Notes under the pieces: generated by a model | Databases searched by the model: none | Told to the model about the DNA's origin: nothing | The model's input: only the letters and a program-made list of their open reading frames with translations | In this document: positions 48,117 through 60,129 of the stretch, piece after piece | How positions within the stretch are numbered: the stretch's first letter is position 1 | Layout of the letters: each line of letters starts with the position of its first letter | Program-made: the position numbers and the translations under genes | DNA from: Artocarpus heterophyllus | Lineage: Eukaryota; Streptophyta; Magnoliopsida; Rosales; Moraceae | Assembly (NCBI GenBank): GCA_025403435.1 | Contig: CM046341.1 | Coordinates: 5,651,462-5,715,461, forward strand | Length of the DNA: 64,000 nt | Reading direction: 5' to 3'

Positions 48117-50252
48117 TGTAACACCTAAAAAATTTAATTAGACATAATTGGTATTTAGACAGTGAATTAGTATGCCTTAATGTAAATTTGAACTTAATAT
48201 AAGTATTTTATGGTATTTTAAATTTATCTCATTTTTAATTATTCTTGTATGTTATCTCAAATTTTGAAACAAAATAATTTATCAAATACCCGATGCGTCC
48301 CAACTACAAATTATGTGCTTGGGATACGGTTTTGCTCTGCAAAACCACTCATCCCCCTATTTATCTCCCTCTCTCACTCTCACTCTCACTCTCCCTCACT
48401 CTCTCAGACACACTCTCTTTCTCTCTTCTCTCTTTCCCACGCTGCCCTCTCTCTTTCTCTTCCTCTCTTTATTTTGATTTCAAATTTTTGAGTTCAAGCT
48501 TGATTCTTAGCTGAATTGGGAGGTGAGCAACACGATTTGGACTTCCACGAACCATTTTAAAGCTTTAATTTGAGGTTAGTTTATTTATTTTTCAAATTTC
48601 AAACTTTTGTTCTAAATTTTTCAATTTTTTAAAAATATTGTAATCCGAGTTTCTTGAGCTTAGGAGACCCTTAATCTAAGTTAGTAGAACTCAACTCATC
48701 TAGAATCTAAACTTGATTGAGCAAGATTTGGATTAAAACAAGTTTTCCCCATTTTTCCTCATTTTTGGATTTCCTTGAAATTTCTATGAATATCTTGCTT
48801 AAAGTTGTTTAAATGTTTTCTATTGTATTTATTTATCATCTATGATCATTATATATGCTCTGGGATTTGAAAAAAATGGGTTTTAAATTGATTTTTGGGC
48901 TTGGGGAGGCCGAGAATCGAAGTTTCAGACCTCCCACATTTTTCCAGTTCGGCAGGCCGAACTTGATGTTCTGTAGGTCGGATTCATAGGTTCAGTAGGC
49001 CGAATTCATCTAGTCGGTAGACCAAACCTAGGCCAATTTGACAGGCCGGTCTTAGCTTGTTGGCAGGCCTATCGGACTTTGTAAAAATGACCATTTTCGC
49101 CCGTTTTTCACTGTTTAAAACCTAGATCAAGATTTTAACCTCATAAAATGATTTTGTGAACTTTAAAGGCATACTAAGATATCATGAGATAGATTAGAGA
49201 TGTAGAATACCTTAAGTTAGATATTGATAAACTTAGTTCCTTTTTAAGGTTGTTCGTGGTTTCATGGAGCTAACGTATGGCGGATCGGGACTGCAGTATT
49301 GAACGTTGGGATGGGATATCGAGGTAGGACTTCTATCCTTTCTCCTTGGTAGCCATGTTTCTAAAGGAGTTTGGCCACAAAGCTTTTCTTTTAAATGTTT
49401 TTAAGAAATGAAGTTTATGACTTTATTTCATTATTGGCTAAATAACAAATGATCATAATGAATGTAATGAGAATATCTGGTAAATGAGACTTGAAAATGA
49501 TATAACATTGGACGTATCAGTCAGAACCATCCAGAATGATAAGATAGAGCATAATGCGATGTATAGATATCGGGTCAGGGGAGCACGACCTTGGGGGCAG
49601 GTCCCGAAACCCAGCTGGGCCATTTCGTTGGTGATTCATATGGCTTTACCAAAAACACGATAATGAGACTGTATATAGATGAATAAATGACTAGTTGGTA
49701 TGAATAAATTTAATGAATTTCAGTTGGTTGTTTGTTTAACTATTTTTCCCGTTTTATAGCTTTTGTCTAAAAATGAATTAAATGTTTAAATCAAATGTTT
49801 TCAAAAGATTAGTCCTACTGAGCATTTCGCTTATATTTTTCTTGTTTTAAAACTTTTCCCCCCTCTAGGTGGAATCCAACTTAGGGAAGACTGAAAAACC
49901 AGGAAGGAACCGCAGAATTAGGACATCTTTGCCTAGGGTATTTCTTTATAAACAAGGTATGTAATATTTTAATTTATTTCCCTCTTATTTGGACTGTGGT
50001 TGTGTATTTAATATTGTTGATACCATGTGTGCACACTAATATAGGTCCGATGGGGCCCAATGGTGTTTGTTTATTTAATATTTTAATTCATTTGCATGCT
50101 TTTACATTTTAACAAATATCTTACAAGGTTTTAAATATCATTCATTCTTATAATTAACTTAATATCCTTTAAAATGATAGTTTTTATTTAAAATTTAATT
50201 TATTTAACTTAATTAATCCTTCACGTCACTTATTGGATTTCGGGGCATGACA
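48117..50252 (+). mobile_element. Solo LTR, Ty3/gypsy, family related to the 1-8098 element
   Basis: It starts TGTAACACCT and ends CGGGGCATGACA (2136 bp). It is flanked by a perfect 5-bp target duplication, ATTGT, at 48112-48116 and 50253-50257. It shares with the 5950-8098 LTR the CTATTTAT plus CT tract (48355-48460), the GGCAGGCCGA array, GGAGCTAACGT, GACCTTGGGGGCAGGTCCCG and TTAGTCCTACTGAGC blocks. It is clearly diverged, so it is older or a sister family. No internal coding region is left, as expected after LTR-LTR recombination. Confidence 0.93.
48951..49072 (+). repeat. 22-bp-period GGCAGGCCGA array, degenerate, in the solo LTR
   Basis: Six cores at 48951, 48972, 48994, 49016, 49040 and 49062 (steps 21-24 bp). 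Several cores carry point changes (GTAGG, GACAGG). Confidence 0.85.
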
Positions 50253-50755
50253 ATTGTGCACATTTTTAAAGCAGAAAGATTTATATGCAGACAAAGAGGT
50301 TTGCGTCTAACAAATATCATATTTTCATCCCAAAGGGTCAAAACTCAATGAAGATTTTGTGGGCTTGATACTTTGCTAAAAAATGTCTTATTTTTGTAGG
50401 AATGCTTGTTCAACAAAGATTGGCTTGAGAGCATTCAATGGTTGAACTAAGTTTCTCACAATTGCTATTGAATTGGTGGTCTTATATAAAAGAATCAAGA
50501 ACATCTTCTTTTGCATAATTTTGTTCTATTTTGTAATTTGACTTTCTGATCCTCTTTCCTATTAGGTGGTTATGGATTTTGGTGTTGATAGTATTATTTT
50601 GGCGTAGCAAGATTGGAAATTGTTAGCAATTGGTTATCAAATGTGAAATTTTTTTTATGCAGAAAGTTGTAATTCATCCCATTCTCGAATCAGGAAAAAG
50701 AAAAAAGAAAGAGAATGAATAAATTTTATTCCTTGAGGTGCTGTTTTTGTTTAAT
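50253..50755. other. Intergenic DNA after the solo LTR
   Basis: The target-duplication copy ATTGT is followed by AT-rich sequence. No gene seen. Confidence 0.45.
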
Positions 50756-51047
50756 ACTGATGAGAGAAAAAATTAATGTGAGAAAATGAGGAGAGAGAAA
50801 AAAAGAGATGAGAAGCGAGCAGAGAGAAAGTGGCGAGAGACAGTGGGTAGGGGGAGAGTGAGGAGAAAGAATGAGGAGAGAGAGTGTAAGGAAAGAGAAA
50901 GTGTCGAGAGATTGAGCGCAGAGACACAGTAGTGAGAGAGAGCTGGGAGAGAGGGTGAGAATAGTGAAAGTGGTGAGAGAGCTCAAGGAAAAAGATATGA
51001 GTAAAGGGGAAGTCACGAGGAGAGAATTTGAAAAAAGGGCAAAAAAA
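50756..51047 (+). repeat. Long polypurine tract
   Basis: About 290 bp that are overwhelmingly A and G on the plus strand (GAGAGAGA, GGGGAGAG and similar). The 96-aa minus-strand Ser/Leu-rich frame here is a composition artefact. Confidence 0.75.
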
Positions 51048-51290
51048 AAATTCTTAATAAAGGAAATGATTTTTTTTTTTTACACAAAAAATATGTTTTT
51101 TTATGTAGGTAAATTATTTCAGTTTTTTTATAAAAAAAGACTAAAATAACTGTAATGAGGAGAGGAATCTCAACAGAGTGAAAAAAAAAACTAAAGCTGT
51201 TTTGATGCTCAAAAAGCATGTTTTTTTACGTCAAAAAATTGCCAAAAAAAAAGATCATTTGTCCAAAATAACTTTTTCTTGAAGTCATTT
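51048..51290 (-). mobile_element. MITE family B, copy 1
   Basis: The ends GAAATGATTTTTTTTTTTTA and the reverse of AAAAAAAGATCATTTGTCC form terminal inverted repeats. The interior matches 51950-52200 in opposite orientation (AATTATTTCAG.., ACGTCAAAA). Confidence 0.55.
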
Positions 51291-51542
51291 TTCAAAATGC
51301 CCCGGTGAGGAGAGATGGTAAAGAAAAAGTGGAACAAGTGAAATTATATTTTTTGTAAATGATATAGTAGAGCACATCAGAATTTTCCATTGGTGTAGAA
51401 TTTTTATTACAATCGTTTAATTTTGATCCAACAGATGAAATAGATTTTTTCAAAAATGGTGATGTAATTTTGGTTGTGCTCTATCATATTTTTTCTTTTT
51501 CCTTAAAATTGCTCATATCTTCCTTAAAAACAAAATTGTTAA

Positions 51543-52292
51543 AAACCCTAAAACCCAAAATTAATCATAAGAGGCCCAGATCTTCAAAGCCAAGTTCTCA
51601 CATTTTTTAAAAAATTAAAATATGTGTCTAAATTATTGTCATGAAATTAAAATCTAACATAAATTTAAAATATCTTTAAAAATATCTTTAATGATATAAT
51701 AATTATTTTAATGATATTATGTATTATACTATATAATTATATATAAAAAATTTTAATGATATCATTATGAGATATTTGTAGAATTTTTACAAATTAAAGT
51801 CATATCTTAATTTAATAAACGTGATTGGCCAATTGTCTCATTAACCCTATTTTCCTTTGAAAAAAAAACCCTAAAACCCAAAATCAATCATCGGAGGCTC
51901 AGATCTTCAAAGCCAAGTTCTCAGATTTCTCCGAGGGATTTGTAAAAATGACTTTTTGAGAAAAAAAATTTTGGTCAATTACCCTTTTTTTTGACAGTTT
52001 TGACACAAAAAAAAGGCTTTTTAGACGTCAAAATGGTTCTATTTTTTTTATCATGTTGAGGTTTCTTATCCTGCTACAGTCATTTTTCTTATTTTTTTGA
52101 AAAAAATTGAAACAATTTACCTATACAAAAAAAATGTGTTTTTTGGTTAAAAAAAAAAAAGATCATTTGCTCGATTCAAATTTTTTTCTTTTGTCCCTTT
52201 CTTCAAATTCTGCCGATTTCTCCCCTGAAAAAAAATACACTTAAAACTCAAAATAGATCACCGGAGGCTCAGATCTTCAACACCAACTTCTA
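51543..52292 (+). repeat. Three copies of a roughly 60-bp leader-like segment
   Basis: Segments with ACCCTAAAACCCAAAATxAATCA, GGAGGCTCAGATCTTCAA and GCCAAGTTCTC occur at 51543-51600, 51868-51930 and 52236-52292, about 325-370 bp apart. They look like repeated copies of one 5' gene leader. Confidence 0.65.
51950..52200 (+). mobile_element. MITE family B, copy 2
   Basis: An inverted partner of 51048-51290 over about 190 bp, including the TTTAGACGTCAAAA region and the AAAAGATCATTTGC terminus. Confidence 0.55.
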
Positions 52293-53000
52293 CTCGACTT
52301 TGAACTCTTGGCAGCTGGACGATAATGGAGGCTCCGTCGATCGGCCTAAGCTTCTCGGTCTTGTCCAGACCGGCTTCGACAGCGCCACTCTAAAGCCGTT
52401 TGCGCCACTTGGTTTCCGCTTGATTTCGACGGGATTTTGAGTTTAGATCTCATTCGTCTCTCTCTCTGTTTCTCTCTCTTTGCTCATCCACCACTTCGTC
52501 TCAAATCTCGCTCATCGCAAACTCTGAAGACAGATTATCTGGCCGGTTGTCGCAAACTATGGGTCTTGCGGCCCACATACTACCAACGAGTCATGCTCGA
52601 CTTCTTCAGTGAATCTGGGCTTGTGTATTTTTTTTTTGTTTGGTATTTTGAAATAAATGGTTTTTTCCTATTATTTTAGGAAAAATTTGTAAAATTTGTG
52701 TATGAAATTTGTATGATTACAGTGGCAGGTAGTGTATGATTTATGTGAAATTTGTAAAATTAATTGTGTATGTTTTGTGTGAATACGAGGTCGCGACAGA
52801 ATCGGCATCAACCAGCATTTGTAACAGGGGGAACAATCGGTGTTAGAGAAAAAACCCAAATTGATCGCTGTGGAGAGATCAAAGGTGGGGAAAAGTTGAT
52901 TGCCGCCGTGGGGGGTGGTGCAGCCAGAGATGGTGGAGGAGTTCGCAAAGAGAGGAAACCAATTCGATGGATTTTTTGTTTTATTTTTTTTTATTTTTTG
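52293..53000 (+). other. Possible decayed gene fragment
   Basis: A GC-richer block with an ATG at 52326 opening only 22 codons (MEAPSIGLSFSVLSR). A second open stretch (52437-52640, no ATG at its start) contains the gene-like peptide GCRKLWVLRPTYYQRVMLDF. Splicing could not be resolved and the family is not recognised. It may be the remains of a gene whose 5' leader was triplicated upstream. Confidence 0.25.
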
Positions 53001-53496
53001 TAACTTACTAAATTTTGTATCTAAGAAAAAATAAATAATTTGGTGTGTGTGAGTTTATTGTAAGCTTACTTGTTTTTCCTCTTCGATTGAAATCTAACGA
53101 ATAAGGACATTCTCCACCGTAGACTAACCTTTTTCTTTTTTTTTGTTTTCTTAGCCTTTTCTTTGAGCAACCAAAGAAAGAGAAAAAAATTATGAGGGAA
53201 TCATGTAATATCCAAGAAAGTTTCATTAGTTTTAAGTCTATAGACAACACAAGATTTAAACAATGAATTTGTCATGTGAATATGAAGTTTTGTAATCAAT
53301 ATAAAATGTGTTTAGTCTTTATGAATTATGATGTATTTCAATGCAAACAAATTTTATGAGTTTGAATTCAAAATTCTGTTTAAGTACTTAAATAGTGATT
53401 TTAATGTCACAAAGATTTTTGTTAAATCTAAATTTTGTGAGAAATATTCATGAAATGAATATTTAAAGACATTAAGATAAAAGTTAAATGATAAGC

Positions 53497-55867
53497 TGTG
53501 ACACTCGTTATTCTCCTAACGGGTATTAAGGTAATTAAATTAATTTTAGTGTATCAATAAAAAAAAATTGCTTCATTTAAAATTTATTTTACAATATTTA
53601 TTTTTATCTATTTTTAAATTTTCTAAAATTCTCCTATATTTATTTAGTATGTTTACTGAAAAGCCTTAGAACTTCTAATAAATCTCAAAAATGTCATATT
53701 GGCATTATGTGCGTTAAAGTCTCCAGATGAGACACAAGGATATCTTTTCGAACTACTCTTGACCCTCATTTTCTTTATTTCCTCTGTGACATGCTTCAAC
53801 ATGTCTCCTCCATAATTGCTTCTATCACTTCTCTTCAAAGACTTCATCTTTTCTTCCTTTTTCTTCCACGGTTCCCACACTCTTTTTCTCATTTCTTTGC
53901 TGAAGCAAAATACTTAGAGAACTTCTTCAAGGCAGCCATAAAAATCAGCCACCATCACCTCCATTTGAGCAAGAATTTCAGTCATACCGAAGTCAAGGTA
54001 CCTGTTTTGAAGCTATTTCAAGCTTCCAACTAACCATAATTCGAGGTTAGAATCTTATGAATAAATTGAGTCTTTCATTTATAAATTTTTTTTTATATAT
54101 ACTCAAGGATTATTCAAATTTGCATTCTTAAACCTAAATATATGTTTGTCGCTATTTTGGAGCATATGTATAAAGTCTAAGTGTATATGCCCTAGACAGA
54201 AAATTTATATTGTTAAACTTTGTAACACTTCTATGGGCAGTGACTATTTCTTGAAATTTTGTGATTAAATTAAAATGAATTTTATAAATTGGTTTGCATA
54301 TTTAAAAAGTAGACATCCTAAGCTTTCTAACGAGCTATCATAAACCTAAATCGGAGTTGTATTTTATTTTCTATGAATTATTCAATTTTCGGATTGGAAA
54401 CTAGTAAACCTGTCAGTTTGTTATGGTATACCAGCTGCTAACCTGAACCAAGAACCCATCTTCGCTCACCACCTAATTCTTTAATGTCTTGCAACCTTTC
54501 CAATATTATCCTAAGTGATTGATGAATCTTATTAGGGACTAAAACATATAGATTACTTGTTCACATTTTATATTGTGTTAAGACAAAAATTGTTTACTAT
54601 GGTATTCAAAAGAGATTTACATAAAAGCTTTAATGGCATACTAGTAAGATAGATTTACACATGATTAATATATGAATGTAGTTGTATGTTGTGCTTTAGT
54701 TTTAATTGTCCTTATGCACGCCTTAGGATCAAGGGAGTATGGAGCTAACGTTAATTGATTCCAGGATTAAAAGATTGTTGATAAGCTTGAAAGGTAGGGA
54801 TTCTATTACTCATCTTTTGTGAGGTTGTTATAGAATTAAAATTGATTGTTTTACCGCAAGATATAAATATATCTATGTTGAAATGATATTATATGAGTTT
54901 CACATATGAAATTATGACATTGACTCGTCTTGTATTGTACGGCGAGGAACATAATGAATTGACAGATGTTATAAATTGAGAAGCATGGTTAGAAAAACTA
55001 ACTCTATTAATAATGATTAAATATAGAGAAATGGTGAGAAGTGAAGAGGGCGGCGGTTACGTCATTGGGCATGAATACCCTAAAAGGTAAAATAGGGGGA
55101 AGGTGATGATGCTTCCTTGGGTTGAAAGTCCCAGAACACACTGTACAGGAATCGACTTGGTGAGGACTCGGGGCTTGATGTCCCCTCACCGGAACACCCT
55201 TAGAATGTTTAGAGGGTGATCAAGCGTGCCCATTTGGGTTTCGATGAGTTGAGTGATACTCTATTGAACGTGGGTACCGAGGAATAATGATGAACTATAA
55301 TATTTGTATATATGTATATGTATGAAACTCAGTAATGATTAACTATGGTATCCACGGAATATGATTATAATAAATCTCATAATCTGAATAATGATGAGTA
55401 TTAACTAACCATGCAGGTTTTAATGTGGTAATGATAAAAACCTAAAGGTGAGTAATGGTTTTCTGTACTGAGCATATTGTTGCTCATTCCCTTATATTTT
55501 TATCTTTTCAGGACTCATTAAGTGTGAGGTGGCTACGAGAAAAATGGTTGAGGAATCGATGTAGCTATATTACATTGAGACTGCTTCAATTACTAAGAAT
55601 CTTCTTCATGTTAATGTAAGCATCAATTGTTACTTTCTGTGACTGTATTAAAATACGTTGAGGGTTAAAATGATGATGACGACAGTTTATATTATTAAAA
55701 TTAAGATGCTACATTAAACTGTGATTTAATTGTCGTTTATATTTTTATTTTTGATTTGAGAGTTTTCATTTAAGCCCCGGGCAATTTCATTTTTAAGGTT
55801 TTACTTTTATTTCTGATTTTTATTTTAATTCATTAAAAACTGATAACCCCCATATAGGGGCGTTACA
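53497..55867. mobile_element. Solo LTR, second family
   Basis: It starts TGTGACACTC and ends GGGGCGTTACA (2371 bp). It is flanked by a perfect 5-bp target duplication, TAAGC, at 53492-53496 and 55868-55872. It keeps GGAGCTAACGT (about 54741), a GTAGGGATTCTATTAC block, and TACTGAGCATATTG (about 55467), seen in the other gypsy LTRs here. It lacks the GGCAGGCCGA array. Open frames inside it are not genes. Confidence 0.9.
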
Positions 55868-55872
55868 TAAGC

Positions 55873-57114
55873 AAGTAAAAAAAGAAGCTAAAGGTAAAAC
55901 TGTTGAAGAATCTAACGTAACAGAGTCTACAACAGAAATACTATATAGGAGTTATATTGTATAAAATAATACAGTATAGGAATTTAATTGAGTAAAAAGT
56001 GTGAATAATCATGGAAGCATGTGAAAACTAGTGGAAGATTGTAGGAGGAATATTGACATTATAGGAAAAATTTTACACAATATAAATTTAGACTAAAAAT
56101 TCAAAGTAAAAGTTTAACATTTCTTCCTCAAAAGTATAGAATTTTCCACGCTTTTCTTAATAATTTTGTGGGTCTTAGGAAAATTCCGTTGTTGTTTACA
56201 AGAAGGTTTTGTTGTATAGCAAAAACCAAGAATGGTTTTGGTTTAAGTTGTTAAATATGTACTACGTTATAAAAGCATGATTGATATTGTAAAATATTTT
56301 AAATAATATAAATCAGTCATAGTTTTTGTTATAATAAAAATTTGGATGAACGTTTTATGTTTTAAAGAAAATTTTATTTCATATTTTCACATGCAAGTTA
56401 TTACGAAAAAATGTTTATATGTAAGTTAAGAAGAGTTTTTAGATGATTCGGAAAGAATGGTCATCACAAATGCATTAGTTTCTCCCGAGTTTTCCTCGAG
56501 TTCTAAACACAAGGAAAAAAAAAAAACTCTTTTTCCTTGCTTTTTTTCTTTTGCACTTTCTTTCATATATATTTTTTTCTATGATAAAATCTGGGATCTA
56601 AACATAACGTAATAGTAATTAAATGTTAAGATATAGAGGTAAATAACTTTTTTAAGCATTTTTTTAAGTAAATAGCCGAAGTTTTTAAAAATTAAGAAAA
56701 CGATTGTTTTTATATATTACTGATATATTAAAGTACATCAAACCGATGTTAATTAGTACATTATTGATAAATGTAATGTTGTACATTAATGATGTACTGT
56801 TTTGTAGTTTCTTATTAATTAACTTGGTGGTTTATTTACTCAATAATTTACTGGTTTTTTGATGATAAATTATTAATAAATCAATGATAAACAAATTTGT
56901 TAGTTAGTAATAATAGTTAATAAGTATTTTCCTAATTTAATCAATGATGTACATCAATGATATACATTGGTTTATCAATGATTTATTACTGAAAAAAAAA
57001 GTCCTTTCTCTAATTTTCAAAATTTTTGGTGTTTTTTAAAAATTTTAAAAAGTTCAACTATTTATTTAAAAAAGGTACTAAAAAATAGGTCATTTGCCCA
57101 AAAAAAAAAAAAAT
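55873..57114. other. AT-rich intergenic DNA
   Basis: No gene seen. Repeated ATCAATGATGTACATCAATG-like phrases at 56740-56990, and a TCATTTGCCCAAAAAAA end (57090-57115) resembling MITE B termini. It separates the second solo LTR from the SurE pseudogene, whose last two exons are missing. Confidence 0.5.
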
Positions 57115-57694
57115 TACTTCTGTGCAACATAGTAGATGTTTGCCTAACATTGTAGGTATATGGTTCACTTCCGGTGATGTTGACCATAACTTTGCTCTTT
57201 CCATCTCAGAAGTAACTTGCCTCCATCCCAGTGTTCCCATAGTGTTTCCCTGCTTAGTCAACTTATATCCCTATCGTAAGGCGAAAAAAATCCTACTATT
57301 ACAAGCATTCCTTAAAATCAACAAATCAAATGAACTAACAATTCAGGAAGCAATAGACACATAAAACATGCGGTGACATAATGGTTGCAGGAATAATCTA
57401 GCAGTGAATCTACATCTAATTCATCAAAAATGAGGTTCAAAAAAATGTGATAGAGTGAGCATATATTCTTATTATTTATTCTTATGTAACTTATGGGTTG
57501 CAGTATCGGTCGGAAAAGCTATATTAAAGAAAACATCCACGCGCATAAGTTTGGTTCTTGCTCTCCTCCAGCATTGTGCTAATGATGGGCAAGCAAGCCT
57601 TAGCAAAGAGCGTGAAGTCATTGCCATGGCTCTTACCTGAAATCCTGCAATTTGAAGACCACCATAATATGGATTGCAAATTTTAAATGGACAA

Positions 57695-57698
<4 letters not shown>

Positions 57699-57728
<30 letters not shown>
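57699..57728. repeat. (AT)n microsatellite in the SurE pseudogene
   Basis: About 15 AT units in the intron between exon-like blocks 5 and 6. Confidence 0.95.
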
Positions 57729-57732
<4 letters not shown>

Positions 57733-58329
57733 CACAAGAATGTTTGGCTAAGAACATTTTTTTAATTTATAAAATATATGAAAGTCTTAGCGTCCATTTA
57801 AGAGAACGGTTTGAATTTTTTTTTATGGTTTCAAATTTTTTTTAATTTAGCGAGAGAAAACACTATAAAAAAAATGATTTGAATCATAAAAAAAGGTTGA
57901 AATAGATATTAAAATATCCATACTTACCAATCATGAGATAGAGAGACAGCCGCTATGCCATCAAGAAAAGCCTCTCGAGCGGCAGCTAGTGTGCCCGAGA
58001 CAGAAATGCATTTTGAGAATTTGACGCCCTATTTCTATATTATCAAGAATAATATCAATAACAAAAGAAAAAATAAAGCAGAAAAAATATACAAATTATA
58101 ATGATTTACTCTCAAATTGAGAGTTACATCCTCTTTTACCTGCATCGTAAAAAACTCAACAATAATTAAGATTAACTTCACAATATAGTCAATAACTAAA
58201 ACCCGCAAACAAACTAACAAAATTTAAACATGAGACAATAGTAAGAACTAATCAATTGACAGTTGAGACCGCAAAAATGACTGATCCAATATATCATATT
58301 GAGATGTGATGAAAATATTGATTGAATTA

Positions 58330-58452
58330 CAAACAGTATAAAAGCTCTTCTATATTACAGTGTAAAATAAAAATAAATTACGGTATAAAACTCTCACATA
58401 TTACAATGTTGCAGTTCAAACTTTGTAGTTTGAATTACTCTTCCAACACCCT
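58330..58452 (-). mobile_element. MITE family A, copy 10
   Basis: Reverse cores CAGTATAAAAGCTCTTCTAT and GGTATAAAACTCTCACATAT, ending CTCTTCCAACACCCT. It lies in an intron of the SurE pseudogene. Confidence 0.65.
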
Positions 58453-59470
58453 CTGATAGTTTGCTTAAAAAACTAATATTTCTTAGTAAATTAGCTTTTG
58501 TCCATGGAATCTGTAGGCTGTTTTCTTAAGACCAACTGTAGGGGAGAAATGTGCAAAAAATAAAAAATAAAAAGGGGATCTTTCTAAGTTACCAAACTGC
58601 TTGACTCATCAAGGAACACTAAATGATCATGCAAAGATAAAAATTACTTACATGTTGCATCCATAGTTGCTACCCTTGTTTATGCCACTGACTACCTGTT
58701 TACATAGACATAGATAAAAATTAGTTAGCAAATTGCAAAATTTAATAAACTGATGCAATAGAAATTAGACCCAAAAAAATCAGCTTTATTAAGCTTCCAC
58801 ATTCAATATCAAGATGAATCAAATTAGAGTAAAAAAATGAAATGGTAACACCCCCTTGAAAATAAATGTGGTTGGTGGCACTTTCATAACTACAATGAAA
58901 AAGCCAGAAGATCTACCAAATCAGGAATTGAAGGAAATAGTGCTTTGGAGACACCTAAAGAAGCACAATCTACCGGAGTTCCTACAAAATACATGACCTA
59001 TTAAAAATTAAAAAAAAAAAAAAAGAAACGTCAAAGGCTTCAGCTCACTTATCTCAGTGGCAACGTTACCGTAATTACCATGACAAATAATGTTTAATTT
59101 GTTATGGTAACTATGGTAAAGTTACTGCTAAGATAAGTGATTTGGTAAAAAATAAAGAAAAATAAATTATAACATGAGCAACACTATTTATAAAGGCACG
59201 CCTAATTTCTATACAACATTGATGACAAGTACGAGATTATGATACTGCGATTATACTTAATCTAACGACTTTAATTATTTCACGGTAATCTTATTATAGC
59301 ACTGAGTAAGACAAACCCTACATAACAATGGAAAATGGATTTGAAAATTAACCATTTTTCTAGTTTCTAATATTTTATCATATTGAAGGGGGTTTAAACA
59401 AACCAGAAACTGCAAAAGATGTTGCTCCTTGGATTTCTACTTTGCTTGACCGCAAAAGGATGACAATAAG

Positions 59471-60073
59471 TGTTGGGGTATTAGGCACCCCTTAATTTTA
59501 AAGATCGCAAGAACGAATAATTACAGAAAAGAAATTAGAGAAAAGAAGAAAAGAGAGACACCAAATTTTTATACAAGTTCGTCCAAATTCTAAACTATAT
59601 TTTGTTTCTGCCATTGCAGATTTCACTATGATGAAGGAGATTACAGATATCAAGAGAAATTTATCACACACTCTCAAATAGTGTTTCTCAAATCTCTCTT
59701 CTACCTAGCACCCTCTGTAAGAATTTTTTCTCTTAACAATAGAGCTCTCACACAAAAATATGCCTCACACAACATAATGCCACTCACACACACAATCCTA
59801 GCCACCTTATGTCTATTTATACCCTCAAAGAAAGAGAAAAATAACAACTAGTGAGAAACCCTAGCAGTTTCCTGTTTTTGGCTTCAAAAACCCGTAAAAA
59901 AATCATAAAAGACATATTCTTGACGCCGTGACGCTAGTTTGGCCATGGGTTGGCGCCGCGGGGCTCGTTCGAGCACTGCGGAGCTGGTTGGGGCGACGCT
60001 GAGGCTCTGCCCCCTCTCCCTTTTTTTCTTTTCTTCCTTTTGCTGAGTGTTGATTTGGCTCCACATTGCAACA
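59471..60073 (-). repeat. 3' LTR of the copia element
   Basis: 603 bp, with termini TGTTGGGGTA and TTGCAACA on the plus strand. A short GC-rich patch (GACGCCGTGACGC) is near 59920. The open frame inside is not a gene. Confidence 0.85.
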
Positions 60074-60129
60074 ATCTCCCACTTATAGACTAATCAATCA
60101 CCATGTCTTCAACTGCAGCGGCAACAACT

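Larger units (their letters stand above)
57115..59470 (-). pseudogene. Broken duplicate of the SurE-type nucleotidase gene
   Basis: Six exon-like blocks match the 40392-43981 gene in order and orientation: exon 7 (57270 to about 57115), exon 6 (57644-57490), exon 5 (58005-57928), exon 4 (58695 to about 58652), exon 3 (58981-58917) and part of exon 2 (59470-59404). Exon 3 keeps the exact parental length of 65 nt. Exon 6 is 155 nt instead of 154, giving a frameshift and stop, and its donor GT is lost. Exon 2 also carries an extra base. Exons 8 and 9 are absent, and exons 1 and the start of 2 are cut off by the copia insertion at 59471. Most coding blocks remain readable, so the duplication is old but not ancient. 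No function is expected. Confidence 0.9.

Noticed and set aside
48249..48514. Overlapping 73-80 aa plus-strand frames
   Set aside because: They are the CT-rich tract of the solo LTR read as Ser/Leu repeats.
50726..51016. A 96-aa Ser/Leu-rich minus-strand protein
   Set aside because: Composition artefact of the polypurine tract.
53653..55189. Frames of 60-80 aa on both strands
   Set aside because: They lie inside the solo LTR 53497-55867 and have no domain or conserved context.
57472..57735. An 87-aa minus-strand protein
   Set aside because: It is pseudo-exon 6 read partly out of frame plus an (AT)n microsatellite.
59884..60066. A 60-aa basic minus-strand frame
   Set aside because: It lies inside the copia LTR.
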